DNA of 64,000 nt, taken from contig CP001643.1 in NCBI GenBank assembly GCA_000023405.1, positions 3,162,001 to 3,226,000 of the forward strand, given 5' to 3'. Under the pieces are notes generated by a model that did not search any database, was not told the origin of the DNA, and saw only the letters and a list, made by a program, of their open reading frames with translations. Positions 39,394 through 49,829 of this stretch are shown here, piece by piece. The position numbers and the translations under genes were made by a program. The DNA is from Brachybacterium faecium DSM 4810. GTDB lineage: Bacteria; Actinomycetota; Actinomycetes; Actinomycetales; Dermabacteraceae. Each line of letters begins with the position of its first letter. The first letter of the stretch is position 1.

Positions 39394-42300
39394 TCAGTAC
39401 CGTTCGGTCTCGTCGATGATCTCGAGGACCTTGCCGCCGAGCAGCTTCTCGACGACCTCGCGGCCGTTGCGCGTGGAGACGACCGCGTCCTCGTCGTCGC
39501 GGGTCGCGCCGCCGGTGGGGTCGGACTCTGCGGGCGGTGCGTCGGGCGAGGTGCCGCGGCGCATTCCGGGGCGCTGCCCGGCGTTCCGGGAGGCCTGCGC
39601 CGCTTCACGCACGAGCGCCGCGCCGCTGCGCGGCGCCGAGGGGGCGGACTGATCGGGAGCCGACGTCTCCGGGGCAGGGGCGCCCGCTGGCGGTGCGGAC
39701 GTGCCGGTGGCGGACGCGTCGGTGATCGCGCCGGCGGTGCCCCAGGAGGCGGCGGCGCGAGCGGAGGCGGAGGTGTCATCGACGGGAGCCGTCGCCGCGG
39801 GGTCGTCCGGAGCGGCTGCGGCCGACGGGGCACCGGAGGCGCTGGTCGGCGACGGGCGCGGCACCGCCTGCAGGTCCGGCCCACCAGCGCCCTCCGGCCC
39901 GCCGACGCCCTCCGGTCCGCCGGAAACGTCCGGCCCCGTGCTCGGGGCGGGACGGGAGTGGACGACGCGGCCTTCGGCGATGGCGCGGCGCAGCGCGTTC
40001 TGACCGTAGGTGCGCGGCTCCTCGGGTGGGAGGTTGTCGCGGCCCTCGTCCTCGACCACGGGGATCTCTCCCTCCGTGGCGGGGGCGGACCCTGCTGCCG
40101 GCGCTCCGGGCATGTCCGTCGCGGAGGTGCTCGCCTCCCCCGCTGCTGCCGTCGGAACGGCGCCGCCCGGACCGGCCGGCGGGAGGGCGTCGGACCAGCG
40201 GGCACCGCCCTGCGGGGCAGCCTGGTCGGGAGCGGGTGCGGCCTGCTGCGGGGCGCCGGTCATCGGCGTGTACTCGTCGCGCGGGTCCGGCGGGTAGGGG
40301 TCGTCCGGCTCCGGGGCGAAGTCCTCGATGCGGTCAGGTGCGGGCGTGCGGTGGGCCTGGGCGGCGCGGGCGGCTGCCTGCATCGCGCGTTCGGAGGCCC
40401 GCTGCCCGGGGGACAGCGCCTCCTCCGGAGCGGGGGCCGGGCCCGGCGCGGGTTCCTGGGCTGTGGGCACCGGGTCGGGGCGCGGGGTCCAGGTCCGTTC
40501 GGCGTCTGCGGGTGCCGACGCCGACGCCTCCGCACGCGGGGTCTCCGCACGCGGGGTCATCGCCGCGGCGGCATCACCCCAGCGGGCGGGCGGGGCCTGC
40601 TCTGGCCGGCCACCCTGGTCGGCGGACTGCGGGGCTCCGGGCTGGTTCGGCGGGGGCGTGGCGCTGCCACCCCATGCCCCGGCGCTGCCCGGGCCGGCGG
40701 GCGCTCCCCCCGCTCCCCCGCCGGACGGGCCACCCGGGCCGTTGCCGGGGCCGCCGCCGGCAGGACGACCGCCACCGGGTCCGCCGCCACCGGGTCCGGC
40801 GCCGCCTGGCCCGGCGCTCCCGGGACCGCCGCTGCCGGGGCCGCCACCGGATTGGCCGGGGCCGGAGGGGCCGGGGCCCTCGCCGACCACGGCCTCGATG
40901 GTGACCTCGGTGTGCATGATGCGGCGCACCGCGTCGGCGAGGTTCTGCGCGGCGGTGCCGCGGTGGAAGGCGTTGACGAGCCCCTCGGTGCGGAAGCCGA
41001 TCACCAGCGTGCTGCCGTGGGCGCCGTTGACGGTGCCGTTCTGGGAGATCAGCGCCCAGCTGGGCCGACGGATCTGCTGCAGCTCGTCGAGGATCGCGGA
41101 CCAGTGCCCGCGCACCTCGTCCGCGTCGAGCCCGCCGGCGGCCGGGGCCGGCGCCGAAGGGCCGGGGGCGGCGGGGGCCGATGCGGGCGGACCGGACGCG
41201 GGCGGGGCCGACGCGTCACCGGCGGGCGGCTGCGCGGCCGAGCCGGGAGCGTGCGCGGCCGGAGCCGGGGCGGCGGAGCCGGGAGCCTGCCCCGGGCCCG
41301 CGGGCTGCGCCGGACCGGCAGGGGCCGGCTGCTCAGGGGCAGGTGCCGCAGGCTCCGGGGCGGAGTGCTGAGCGGCGGGAGCCTGCGGTGCGGGAGCCTG
41401 CGCGGCGGGAGCGGAGGCCGCGGGCGGCGCGCCCTGGCGGTCCCGCTGCTCGGGAGCGGCCTGCCCCCGACCGCCTCGGGCCTGCCGGGCGGCCTCCACC
41501 TTCTCCTGTGCGATGCGCCGCGCCTCCTCGCGTGCTCCGGAGGCACCGCCGGGGGCACCCTGTGCCTCGGCGGGGCGGGCCGGAGCTCCCGGGCCGGCCG
41601 GGGCGGGGGCGCGCCGGTCTGCTGCCGGGGCGGGGCCGTCGGCCGCGGCCAGAGCGGCTCGCTCGTCCCGCAGCACCAGGCGGGCGGCGAGCAGCTCGAG
41701 GTGGAGCCGCGGCGAGGTCGCCCCGCTCATGGTCGAGAGGGTCTCGTGCACCAGATCGCCGCACAGCGAGAGATCGGCCGGAGCGAACAGGGCGGCCTGG
41801 CCGCGCATCGCCTCCAGCTCGTCGGCCGGGACCTGCGGCAGCAGATCGGTGCCCTTGTCCGGCACGGCGGAGAGCACGATGAGGTCGCGCATCCGCTCCA
41901 GCAGATCTTCGACGAAGCGCCGCGGCTCGTGGCCGGTGGCCAGCACGTGCTCGACCGCCCCGTACAGCGACGCCGCATCCCGCTCGGCGACCGCGGTGAT
42001 CGCACGGTCCAGCAGGGCGGTGTCGGTGAAGCCCAGCAGCGCGATCGCGGTGGGGAAGTCGAGCCCGTCGTCCCCGGCGCCGGCCATCAGCTGGTCCAGC
42101 ACCGACATCGAGTCCCGGGCGGAGCCGCCGCCGGCGCGCACCACCAGCGGCATCACGCCCTCGCCGACCTGCACCTGCTCCGCGGCGCAGACCTCCTCGA
42201 GGTACGGGCCGAGCACCTGCGGCGGGATCAGGCGGAACGGGTAGTGGTGGGTGCGGGAGCGGATGGTGCCGATGACCTTGTCCGGCTCGGTGGTCGCGAA

Positions 42301-42762
42301 GACGAACTTCACATGCTCCGGCGGCTCCTCCACCAGCTTCAGCAGCGCGTTGAACCCGGCCGAGGTGACCATGTGGGCCTCGTCGATGATGAACACCTTG
42401 TAGCGGTCCCGCACGGGGGCGAAGGAGGCGCGCTCGCGCAGCTCGCGGGCATCGTCGACGCCGCCGTGGCTGGCGGCGTCGATCTCGACCACGTCGAGGC
42501 TCCCGGAGCCGCCGTTGGCCAGGTCGCGGCAGGAGTCGCACTGGCCGCAGGGGACGTCCGTCGGCCCCTCGACGCAGTTCAGGCAGCGCGCGAGGATGCG
42601 CGCGGACGTCGTCTTGCCACAGCCGCGCGGGCCCGAGAACAGGTAGGCGTGACCGATCCGGCCGGCGCGCAGCGCACGCCGCAGAGGCGTGGTGACATGG
42701 TCCTGTCCGATCACCTCGGCGAAGGACTCAGGGCGGTAACGACGGTACAGAGCGGTGGCCAC
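39394..42762 (-). CDS. dnaX: DNA polymerase III gamma/tau subunit
   Basis: 1122 residues. AAA+ clamp-loader core in the first 370: Walker A 'GPRGCGKTTSARI' (44-56), zinc cysteines C60/C63/C72/C75/C78, Walker B 'VFIIDEAHMV', sensor/SRC region 'ATTEPDKVIGTIRSRTHHY', and domain III to about 380. Residues 380-580 and 650-1080 are extremely Ala/Pro/Gly-rich and disordered, with a conserved tau-type island around 575-640 ('LDEVRGHWSAILDELQQIRR'-like, then 'LVIGFRTEGLVNAF'). Much longer than non-actinobacterial DnaX; a long linker is common in this phylum. Loads the beta clamp. No SRP RNA or ybaB is adjacent. Confidence 0.96.
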   Translation of the reverse strand: MATALYRRYRPESFAEVIGQDHVTTPLRRALRAGRIGHAYLFSGPRGCGKTTSARILARCLNCVEGPTDVPCGQCDSCRDLANGGSGSLDVVEIDAASHGGVDDARELRERASFAPVRDRYKVFIIDEAHMVTSAGFNALLKLVEEPPEHVKFVFATTEPDKVIGTIRSRTHHYPFRLIPPQVLGPYLEEVCAAEQVQVGEGVMPLVVRAGGGSARDSMSVLDQLMAGAGDDGLDFPTAIALLGFTDTALLDRAITAVAERDAASLYGAVEHVLATGHEPRRFVEDLLERMRDLIVLSAVPDKGTDLLPQVPADELEAMRGQAALFAPADLSLCGDLVHETLSTMSGATSPRLHLELLAARLVLRDERAALAAADGPAPAADRRAPAPAGPGAPARPAEAQGAPGGASGAREEARRIAQEKVEAARQARGGRGQAAPEQRDRQGAPPAASAPAAQAPAPQAPAAQHSAPEPAAPAPEQPAPAGPAQPAGPGQAPGSAAPAPAAHAPGSAAQPPAGDASAPPASGPPASAPAAPGPSAPAPAAGGLDADEVRGHWSAILDELQQIRRPSWALISQNGTVNGAHGSTLVIGFRTEGLVNAFHRGTAAQNLADAVRRIMHTEVTIEAVVGEGPGPSGPGQSGGGPGSGGPGSAGPGGAGPGGGGPGGGRPAGGGPGNGPGGPSGGGAGGAPAGPGSAGAWGGSATPPPNQPGAPQSADQGGRPEQAPPARWGDAAAAMTPRAETPRAEASASAPADAERTWTPRPDPVPTAQEPAPGPAPAPEEALSPGQRASERAMQAAARAAQAHRTPAPDRIEDFAPEPDDPYPPDPRDEYTPMTGAPQQAAPAPDQAAPQGGARWSDALPPAGPGGAVPTAAAGEASTSATDMPGAPAAGSAPATEGEIPVVEDEGRDNLPPEEPRTYGQNALRRAIAEGRVVHSRPAPSTGPDVSGGPEGVGGPEGAGGPDLQAVPRPSPTSASGAPSAAAAPDDPAATAPVDDTSASARAAASWGTAGAITDASATGTSAPPAGAPAPETSAPDQSAPSAPRSGAALVREAAQASRNAGQRPGMRRGTSPDAPPAESDPTGGATRDDEDAVVSTRNGREVVEKLLGGKVLEIIDETERY

Positions 42763-42889
42763 CCCGACAGGCTAGTCGAGGGTGCTGACTCGGCACGCCG
42801 CTGTGGAGGCATCGAGTCTGTGGAGGATCCGTCGCCGGCGGAGCAGCCACGGAGGCATCACGCCATGCGCCCGACGGTGCCGGGCAGGT

Positions 42890-44146
42890 TCACGGCGCCT
42901 CGTCCTCCACCGGGTCTCGTTCCTCCACCGGCTCCCATCCCGTGGGATCCGCGTCGTGGTCGCGCTCTCCCCCGTCCTCCGCAGCGCCGTCGGCCGCCTC
43001 GCCTTCGCCCGGGCCGGCGGGGCCGTCCTCATCGTCGGGCGATGACCCAGCGTGGTCGGGCGATGCCTCCCCGCTCGCCGCGGCCGGGCCCGCGCTCCCC
43101 GGCCCCGCAGTGCTCGAGGCCGAGCGGGCGCGGGTGGCGGCGAGCTTCTCGCGGCGCCGGCGCAGCTCGGCGAAGGTCGCGGCGAACACCATCGCCACCA
43201 CGAGCAGCGGCACCGCGATGTCCACCACCCACTCCGGGATGCTGAACGGCAGCTCGACATCCGGCAGCAGGCCCACCAGCCAGCGCAGGAAGTCCCGCAC
43301 CGGGCGCAGGATCGCGGCGAGGAGCTCCCGCACCAGCGACAGCAGCATGTCGAGGAACTCGCGCACCGGCCGCGTCACCGCCTCGATCCACTCCATGAGC
43401 GGGTCGATGAGCCGGGAGATCGCCTCGATCGCGGGGCGGATCCTCGCGGCGACCCACTCCTTCAGCGGGTCGAGCAGCCCGCTGAACAGGGCGCCGAACC
43501 CCAGCAGGGGCAGCAGATACTTGGCCCCCTTGGTGACGGCGGCGATCAGCGCGTAGCGGGTGGGATGCTCCGTGCGCTTCGCATCGCGGGCGGCCGACGG
43601 GGACCCCTCGGCCGGCACCAGGAGGGTGCGGTCGAATCCGTGGCGCACATCCACCTCTCCCGCTCCGCCGAGGCCCGCGGTGTGGAGGGAGAGGACCTCG
43701 CAGTCCGTGTGCTCATCGTCCGTGCGGGGGCGGCGCACGGTGCAGCGCAGGGTGGTGAAGCCTTCCTCGAGCCGGAAGCGGAGGCCGTCGGCCGCCTCTG
43801 TCGGGGCGCTCTCCTCTGCGCCCCCTGCCTCGTCGCCCTCCTTCTCCTTCTCCTTCTCCTTCTCCTTCTCCTTCTCCTTCTCCTTCTCCTTGCGAGCCTT
43901 CTCCTCGGCCTTCGGGTCGTGCTCGACGCCGTCGATGACCACGGTGAAGGAGGTGTCCAGGAAGCGGTGGCGCACGCGGACCACGTAGTCGTGGGGGCCG
44001 GCGCTGCCGCGGTACTCGACGTCGGCGGCGAAGCGGGTCGGCTCCTCGGCGCCGAAGGCGGGCTCCTCCGCCTCGGGCGCGCTGCCGTGCCCCGCGGGCT
44101 CGTCCTGCCCCACGGCGCTCTCGTCCTCCACTGCGCTCTGGTTCAT
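42890..44146 (-). CDS. Uncharacterised protein with Lys-Glu repeat and amphipathic helical membrane region
   Basis: 418 residues from ATG 44146; not recognised. Residues 1-45 acidic; 46-80 a beta-rich piece ('HDYVVRVRHRFLDTSFTVVI'); about residues 85-107 a Lys-Glu dipeptide run encoded by tandem CTCCTT repeats (43841-43895); then another beta-rich piece to about 185. Residues 200-300 are amphipathic helices with recurring R-P-V/A-x-x-F/A spacing ('WIEAVTRPVREFLDMLL', 'ELLAAILRPVRDFLRWLV'), ending in one clear membrane helix 'DIAVPLLVVAMVFAATFAEL' and an acidic Gly/Asp tail. Probably membrane-associated. It is divergent from the symporter gene. Confidence 0.75.
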   Translation of the reverse strand: MNQSAVEDESAVGQDEPAGHGSAPEAEEPAFGAEEPTRFAADVEYRGSAGPHDYVVRVRHRFLDTSFTVVIDGVEHDPKAEEKARKEKEKEKEKEKEKEKEKEGDEAGGAEESAPTEAADGLRFRLEEGFTTLRCTVRRPRTDDEHTDCEVLSLHTAGLGGAGEVDVRHGFDRTLLVPAEGSPSAARDAKRTEHPTRYALIAAVTKGAKYLLPLLGFGALFSGLLDPLKEWVAARIRPAIEAISRLIDPLMEWIEAVTRPVREFLDMLLSLVRELLAAILRPVRDFLRWLVGLLPDVELPFSIPEWVVDIAVPLLVVAMVFAATFAELRRRREKLAATRARSASSTAGPGSAGPAAASGEASPDHAGSSPDDEDGPAGPGEGEAADGAAEDGGERDHDADPTGWEPVEERDPVEDEAP

Positions 44147-44297
44147 CGTTCCATCGTGCACGCCCGGCCCGGCAGGCACATCCTCCGCACGGCGCTCCTC
44201 CTGCGGTCCGCCTCCTCCGATCGGCCGATGGGGGACGGCCGGCCGCGACAGCCCAAGGCTCGACGTGGGACCCGACCCCGACCCCCAAGGTGAACTA

Positions 44298-44309
44298 ATG
44301 TGATCACAT
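44298..44309. promoter_or_regulatory. Perfect 12-bp palindrome upstream of symporter gene
   Basis: ATGTGATCACAT, 48 bases before the GTG start of the dicarboxylate/amino-acid symporter and between divergent genes. The half-sites abut without the six-base gap of CRP/GlxR sites, so a GntR-type or other dimeric regulator is more likely. Function inferred from position only. Confidence 0.45.
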
Positions 44310-44356
44310 AGAAACATTGTTGAAAGCGTGAGGAGAGCGGCGTAGCGTCGTCGGCC

Positions 44357-45844
44357 GTGAGCACCTCCACCACCCCCTCCCCCACCGCTGCGACGCGCCG
44401 ACGCAACCCGCTCAGCGCGATCCTCCGCATCCCCTTCGGCTGGCAGGTCCTGATCGGCCTGGTCCTCGGCGTCGTCCTCGGCCTCGTCGCCGCCCAGATG
44501 GGCCCCGGCACCGGCGAGGAGGGCGCCAACTGGCTGACCACCACGCTGGACACCATCGGCACGATCTTCGTGACGCTGCTGAAGGCCCTGGTCCCGCCGC
44601 TGATCTTCCTCGCGATCGTCACCTCGATCGCGAACCTGCGCAACGTCACCAACGCGGCCCGCCTCGCATGGAAGACCCTGCTGTGGTTCGCGATCACCGC
44701 CCTGATCGCGGTGTCCATCGGCATCGCGCTGGGCATGATCACCTCGCCCGGCGCGAACACCGACATCGACCGCTCCGCCGAGGGTGCCGCCGGCACCGAG
44801 GGCAGCTGGCTCGACTTCCTCACCGGCCTGGTGCCCTCGAACTTCCTGGGCCTCAGCGCCTCCGCGGGCGATGACGGCTCCGTCTCGCTGAGCTTCAACG
44901 CGCTGCAGATCCTCGTCATCTCCATCGCCGTGGGCATCGCGGTGCTCAAGGTGGGCGACAAGGCCGAGCCGTTCCTGCGCTTCACGGGCTCCGCGCTCGA
45001 GATCGTGCAGAAGCTGCTGTGGTGGGTCATCCGCCTCGCCCCGATCGGCACCGTCGGCCTGCTCGGCAACGCCGTCGCGAGCTACGGCTGGGACGCCATC
45101 GGGCAGCTCGGCGTGTTCACCCTCGACGTGTACGTGGGCATGCTCATCGTGCTGCTGGTGGTCTACCCGGTGCTGCTGAAGCTCAACGGCCTCTCCATCG
45201 CCTCCTTCTTCCGCGGCGTGTGGCCCGCCACCTCGCTGGGCTTCGTCTCCCGCAGCTCGCTGGGCACCATGCCGATGACGCAGACCGTCACCGAGCGCAT
45301 GGGCGTCCCGCGCCACTACGCCTCCTTCGCGATCCCGCTGGGCGCGACCACCAAGATGGACGGCTGCGCCGCCATCTACCCCGCGCTGGCCGCGATCTTC
45401 GTCGCGAACTTCTACGGCATGCCGCTGGGCGTCACCGACTACCTGCTCATCGTGCTGGTCTCGGTGCTGGGCTCCTCCGCGACCGCCGGCATGACCGGCG
45501 CGACCGTGATGCTCACCCTCACCCTGTCCACCCTGGGCCTCCCGCTCGAGGGCGTGGGCCTGCTCCTCGCGATCGACCCGATCCTCGACATGGGCCGCAC
45601 CGCCCTGAACGTCACCGGCCAGTCGCTGGTGGGCGTGATCGTCGCCAAGCGCGAGAAGATCCTAGACCAGGACGCGTACGACGCCGCGCGCCGCACCTCC
45701 TTCCAGGCGATCCAGGCCGAGGAGGCGCAGGACGCCGCCGCCGAGGCGACCGAGCAGTCCCTCGAGGATGCGGAGTCCGCCGAGGGCGCGCAGTCCGCGG
45801 GCTCCGACGCCGGCGAGCGGGAGAAGCAGCCCGCCACCGCCTGA
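44357..45844 (+). CDS. Dicarboxylate/amino acid:cation symporter (DAACS, GltP/DctA-like)
   Basis: 495 residues, eight helices plus two re-entrant loops. Family marks: 'SRSSLGTMPMTQTVTERMGV' (serine-rich HP1 loop, here S-R-S-S), 'FAIPLGATTKMDGCAAIYPA' (the N-M-D-G-T region, here T-K-M-D-G-C), and 'SSATAGMTGATVMLTLTLST' (HP2). The T-K-M-D-G variant differs from the classic glutamate/C4-dicarboxylate carriers and fits neutral amino-acid or other DAACS subgroups, so the substrate is open. Acidic C-terminal tail of about 50 residues. GTG start; palindrome at 44298 upstream. Confidence 0.93.
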   Translation: MSTSTTPSPTAATRRRNPLSAILRIPFGWQVLIGLVLGVVLGLVAAQMGPGTGEEGANWLTTTLDTIGTIFVTLLKALVPPLIFLAIVTSIANLRNVTNAARLAWKTLLWFAITALIAVSIGIALGMITSPGANTDIDRSAEGAAGTEGSWLDFLTGLVPSNFLGLSASAGDDGSVSLSFNALQILVISIAVGIAVLKVGDKAEPFLRFTGSALEIVQKLLWWVIRLAPIGTVGLLGNAVASYGWDAIGQLGVFTLDVYVGMLIVLLVVYPVLLKLNGLSIASFFRGVWPATSLGFVSRSSLGTMPMTQTVTERMGVPRHYASFAIPLGATTKMDGCAAIYPALAAIFVANFYGMPLGVTDYLLIVLVSVLGSSATAGMTGATVMLTLTLSTLGLPLEGVGLLLAIDPILDMGRTALNVTGQSLVGVIVAKREKILDQDAYDAARRTSFQAIQAEEAQDAAAEATEQSLEDAESAEGAQSAGSDAGEREKQPATA

Positions 45845-46102
45845 GGCTCCCGCGGCGGGCCCCGCTCACGGGTGCCGCCGCGGGATCCCCGGTCCGGTGC
45901 TGTGCGGAGGCGCCGGCCGGCACCCCCGGGTCGCGGCGGTTGTGAGGTCTGCTCTGCCTCGGGCCCGGGCTCTTGGCCAGGCGGGGGCGTCCCGCTACCG
46001 TGGAGGCGTCCCTCGGCCCGGCATCCCGGACCGTCCCTGCAGTGCATCTACCTCGGGTCCGTGAGGGCCGTCCAAGGCGGCACACCCCGTCCCGGAGGAT
46101 CG

Positions 46103-47416
46103 ATGAGCACGACCAGGACCGACACCGTCCCGCAGAGCGCGCCCACGCTGCGCCGCGCCGCCGGGACCGTCTACTTCCCGATCGCCTTCATCGCCCGTTT
46201 CCCCTTCGCGATGATGGTGGTCGGCACGCTCACGCTCGTGGTGGCCGCGCGGGAGTCGGTCGCGCTGGGCGGGCTGAACGCGGCCGTGCTCGGGCTCGGC
46301 TCGGCGCTCGTCGGCCCGCTGCTGGGGGCGGCGGCCGACAGGATCGGACAGCGCCGCGTGCTCCTGCTGGCCGCGACCCTGAACTCGCTCGCGCTGCTGG
46401 CGCTGGCGTATGTCGCCTTCAGCGCGCTGCCGGATGCGGCGGTGCTCGCCGTCGGCTTCGTGATCGGCGCGACCTCCCCGCAGATCGGGCCGTTCTCCCG
46501 CTCCCGCCTGGTGCAGCTGATCCTCACCCGGCTGCCCGCCGAGCGCCGGGCGAAGAGCCTCAATGCCACGATGGGCTACGAATCCGCGGCGGACGAGACC
46601 GCGTTCGTGTTCGGGCCGGTGGTGGTGGGCCTGCTCGCGACGACGATGAGCCCGGCCGCGCCCATGATCGGCGCGGCGGTGCTGACCCTCGTGTTCGTCA
46701 CCGCGTTCGCGCTGCACCCCACCGGCGCGCTCAGCGCGCCGAGCACCGAGGCGCCCACCGTGCAGGCGCCCGCGTCCGAGCTGCGCACCCCGCGGGTGCT
46801 GGTGATCGTGGCCGGGGCGCTGGGCGTGGGCCTGTTCTTCGGCACCGTGCTCACCTCGCTGACCGCTTTCCTCGCCGGCACCGGCGACTCCGATTCCGCG
46901 GGCCTGGTGTACGGGGTGATGGGCATCGGCTCGACGATCCTCGCGCTGTCGATCTCGCTGTTCCCCGAGCGGTTCCGCCTCGCCGCGCGCTGGCTGGTGT
47001 TCTCCTCGCTGATGCTGGCGGCGATGATCGCCTTCGGCCTCGCGGGCGGGCTGTGGGGCCTGATCGGGGCGATGGCGGTCGCGGGCGTCGGCATCGGGCC
47101 GACGGTGGTGACGCTGTACAGCCTCGCCGCGGAGCGCTCCCCGCAGGGCCGTTCGGCGACGGTGATGTCGATGCTGGGCTCGGCGACGATCGTCGGCCAG
47201 TCCGGAGCCTCCGCCCTCACCGGTGCGGTCGCGGACGGGGCGGGCTCCGAGGTGGCCATGTGGCTGCCCACCGGAGCCGCCGGCCTGGTGGTGCTCGCCG
47301 CAGTGGTCAACGCGCTGCTCGGCCCGGGCCGGGCCGGATCGGCGCGCGTCGTGACCGAGGTGCGTCCTGCCGAACAGGCGACCGCCCTCGCGGAGCATCC
47401 CGCCGAGCATCTCTGA
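46103..47416 (+). CDS. MFS transporter, putative efflux
   Basis: 437 residues from ATG 46103 with GGAGG seven bases upstream. Twelve membrane segments; the loop 2-3 motif reads 'GAAADRIGQRRVLLLA'. 'AGTVYFPIAFIARFPFAMM' begins helix 1, 'AERRAKSLNATMGYESAADE' is the loop before helix 5. Resembles uncharacterised actinobacterial MFS_1 proteins with no known substrate. It stands alone between the symporter and the convergent fucosidase gene; the 258-base upstream gap contains no other gene. Confidence 0.88.
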   Translation: MSTTRTDTVPQSAPTLRRAAGTVYFPIAFIARFPFAMMVVGTLTLVVAARESVALGGLNAAVLGLGSALVGPLLGAAADRIGQRRVLLLAATLNSLALLALAYVAFSALPDAAVLAVGFVIGATSPQIGPFSRSRLVQLILTRLPAERRAKSLNATMGYESAADETAFVFGPVVVGLLATTMSPAAPMIGAAVLTLVFVTAFALHPTGALSAPSTEAPTVQAPASELRTPRVLVIVAGALGVGLFFGTVLTSLTAFLAGTGDSDSAGLVYGVMGIGSTILALSISLFPERFRLAARWLVFSSLMLAAMIAFGLAGGLWGLIGAMAVAGVGIGPTVVTLYSLAAERSPQGRSATVMSMLGSATIVGQSGASALTGAVADGAGSEVAMWLPTGAAGLVVLAAVVNALLGPGRAGSARVVTEVRPAEQATALAEHPAEHL

Positions 47417-47507
47417 GGCCGCGGAGGTCCGGCCGCCGGCCCGGCGCATCCCCCGCTGGGACGCCCCCTGCCCGACGCTCCGGCGCAGCGCGCGCCGCAC
47501 GCGCGGC

Positions 47508-49829
47508 TCAGCCGGCCGCCGGCACCTCGACGACCGTCTCCGCCTCCCCGATCACGACCACCGCTTCGCGCACCGCGCCCGAGCTCACCGCTGCGAGCGA
47601 CCAGTCGGTGACGGCACCCTCCTCCCAGGCCACGTCGACCACGAGCCCGCCGCGCGCCCGCAGGCCCTGCACCGCCCCGGAGCCGGCCCAGGCCGTGGGC
47701 AGGGCGGGCAGCAGGCGCACCAGCACCTGGCCGTCCTCGGTGCGTTCGTGGCTCTGCACCAGCATCTCGGCGATGGCCGCGGTGATCCCGAAGTTGCCGT
47801 CGAGCTGGAACGGCGGGTGGGTGGCCCACAGGTTCGGCAGGGTGGAGCAGCGCAGCAGGCCGCGGAGCATCGCGTGGGCTCCGTCGCCGTCGCCGAGCCG
47901 CGCGAAGAGCGCCGCCCGCCAGGGCCAGGTCCAGGACCGTCGCGAATCGCCGCTGACCGTGGTCTCGAGGTCCTCGGGGACGGGCTGGTCGGCCGGCTGC
48001 TCGGAGCCGTCCTCCGACGGCGGCAGCCCGCAGCGCGCGAGGAGGGAGACCCGCGCGGCCCGCTGCAGGGCGGGCGCGGCGCGGATGATGTGGCTGCCCG
48101 GGTAGAGGGAGAACAGGTGGGAGGTGTGGCGGTGGAGGTCTGCGGGGTCGTCGCGGTCCTCCTGCCATTCCTGCAGCTGGCCCCAGGCGCCGATCTTCTC
48201 CCCGCCGAGCCGCTCCGCGATCGTGCGCAGCGCGGCGCGGCGGGTCTCGTCGGCCCCCACCTCCTCGGCGAGCGCGCCGGCTCGTCCGAAGAGCTCGCGC
48301 ACGATCTGCTGGTCGTGCATGACGCCGTGCTCGCGGGGGCCGTGCTCCGGGGACCAGCCGTCGGGGGCCAGCAGGGTGCCGTCCTCCCCCTCGATGAGGC
48401 GGTCCTCCCAGAACTGGCACACCTCGTCCACGAAGGGCCAGGCGATCGCGCGCGCGAACTCGGCGTCGCGGGTGAAGTCCCAGTGCTCGAGCACGTGGAT
48501 GGCGTACCAGGCGCTGGAGACGGTGTTCCACTCCCAGGCGTTGCCGCCCCACGGCGACTGGGAGGTGCGGGCGGTCCATCCCCGCACCGGGCCGAAGGTG
48601 TGCCGGGTGGCGCGGCGCAGCGCGTCGCGGCTGGCCAGCAGCCAGCCGATCAGCGCCTCGTGCGTCTCCGGGAGGCCGGTCACCTCGGCGGGCCAGTAGG
48701 CCATCTGCACATTGATGTTCGAGTGGTAGTCCGAGGACCACTGGGGATGGTTCGAGTGGCTCCACGGGCCCTGCAGGTTGGCGGGCAGGCCGCCGGGCCG
48801 GGAGGAGGAGAGCAGCAGGTAGCGGCCGTAGGCGAACAGCAGCCGCTCGAGCGAGGGGTCCCGCTCCCCCGCCGCGACGCGTTCGATCCGCCGGTCGACG
48901 GGCAGGGCCAGCACCTCGGCGGGCGACGCCTCGCCCCGCAGGCTCACGCGGGAGGTGAGGGCGGTGAGATGGGCGAGGTGTGCGCGGCGCAGTGCGGCGT
49001 GGCCGGTGCGGGACGCGTCCGCGAGGCGGGTGCGCACGGCGGTCACGGGATCCTCGCCGCGCCATCCCTGCTCCGGGTCGCGCAGGTAGTCGGTGGCCTG
49101 GTCCACGAGCAGCACCAGGCGGGTGGCGTCGTGGAGCTGCGCGCCGCTGCCGTCGGCCGCGACGCGGGCGGTCCCGTCGTGCTCGAGGAGGTGCACGGCG
49201 GTCGCGTGGCGCAGTCCGTTGCCGAGGGTGCCGGTGGCCCAGAGCGTGCGCTGCTGCTCCTCGGCCCAGAGGGTGGTGCCCTCCTGGTCGCTCTCGAGCG
49301 CGAGGTCGATGCGCAGCGGCGCCTCGGCCTCGAGCGCGAGCACGAGCAGATCGGCCGGGGCGGAGGCGAAGGCCTCCTGGTGCACGGCGATGTCGCCCGG
49401 GGCGCGGGAGTGGATCGTGTGCAGGCCGGTGCTCACGTCGAGCTCGCGGCGCAGCGGCGCGCCGTCGACGGGGGCGGCGGAGCCGTCGGCGCCCCGCACG
49501 TCGAGCAGCAGGCGGCCGCCGGAGAGGAAGGAGCCGAAGCCGGTCATGGAGGTGTCCATGTCGCGCTCCGCGTGGCCGTGCAGGGCGTTGTCGTAGTCGA
49601 TCGTCCCGGACCAGAGGCTGATCTCGTTGAGCTGGATGACGCCGTGCACGGGATCGCCCCAGAAGGTCGCGCCGACGCGGCCGTTGCCGATGGGCAGGGT
49701 GCCGCCGGCCCAGTCCGTGGCCGGGGCGTCGAGGGCGAGCACCGAGTCGGCGTCGGGCCTCGCGGCCGCGCGGTGGGTCCCGCGGGGCGCTGGGCGCGGC
49801 GAAGGGCTCGGGGCGGGGGTGGGGTGCAT
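47508..49829 (-). CDS. Alpha-L-fucosidase / alpha-galactosidase of family GH95
   Basis: 773 residues from ATG 49829, with GAAGGA nine bases upstream. GH95 landmarks: '[17 protein letters not shown]' and '[11 protein letters not shown]' in the N-terminal beta domain, '[20 protein letters not shown]' and '[20 protein letters not shown]' in the catalytic (alpha/alpha)6 domain, '[11 protein letters not shown]' and '[20 protein letters not shown]' near the end. Inverting enzymes of this family remove terminal alpha-1,2-L-fucose, some L-galactose. No signal peptide, suggesting intracellular use of imported oligosaccharide. Single-gene unit. Confidence 0.95.
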   Translation of the reverse strand: MHPTPAPSPSPRPAPRGTHRAAARPDADSVLALDAPATDWAGGTLPIGNGRVGATFWGDPVHGVIQLNEISLWSGTIDYDNALHGHAERDMDTSMTGFGSFLSGGRLLLDVRGADGSAAPVDGAPLRRELDVSTGLHTIHSRAPGDIAVHQEAFASAPADLLVLALEAEAPLRIDLALESDQEGTTLWAEEQQRTLWATGTLGNGLRHATAVHLLEHDGTARVAADGSGAQLHDATRLVLLVDQATDYLRDPEQGWRGEDPVTAVRTRLADASRTGHAALRRAHLAHLTALTSRVSLRGEASPAEVLALPVDRRIERVAAGERDPSLERLLFAYGRYLLLSSSRPGGLPANLQGPWSHSNHPQWSSDYHSNINVQMAYWPAEVTGLPETHEALIGWLLASRDALRRATRHTFGPVRGWTARTSQSPWGGNAWEWNTVSSAWYAIHVLEHWDFTRDAEFARAIAWPFVDEVCQFWEDRLIEGEDGTLLAPDGWSPEHGPREHGVMHDQQIVRELFGRAGALAEEVGADETRRAALRTIAERLGGEKIGAWGQLQEWQEDRDDPADLHRHTSHLFSLYPGSHIIRAAPALQRAARVSLLARCGLPPSEDGSEQPADQPVPEDLETTVSGDSRRSWTWPWRAALFARLGDGDGAHAMLRGLLRCSTLPNLWATHPPFQLDGNFGITAAIAEMLVQSHERTEDGQVLVRLLPALPTAWAGSGAVQGLRARGGLVVDVAWEEGAVTDWSLAAVSSGAVREAVVVIGEAETVVEVPAAG

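Noticed and set aside
42763-42889. SRP RNA or tRNA gene upstream of dnaX, as in related genomes
   Set aside because: No SRP core or tRNA T-arm sequence is present; the SRP RNA is at 57982-58069 instead.
43841-43895. CTCCTT repeat as a sequencing artefact breaking a gene
   Set aside because: The frame continues through it as a Lys-Glu run and downstream residues keep a coherent pattern, so it is treated as part of the gene.
44298-44309. CRP/GlxR binding site
   Set aside because: ATGTGATCACAT lacks the six-base gap between TGTGA and TCACA needed for that family; kept only as an unassigned palindrome.
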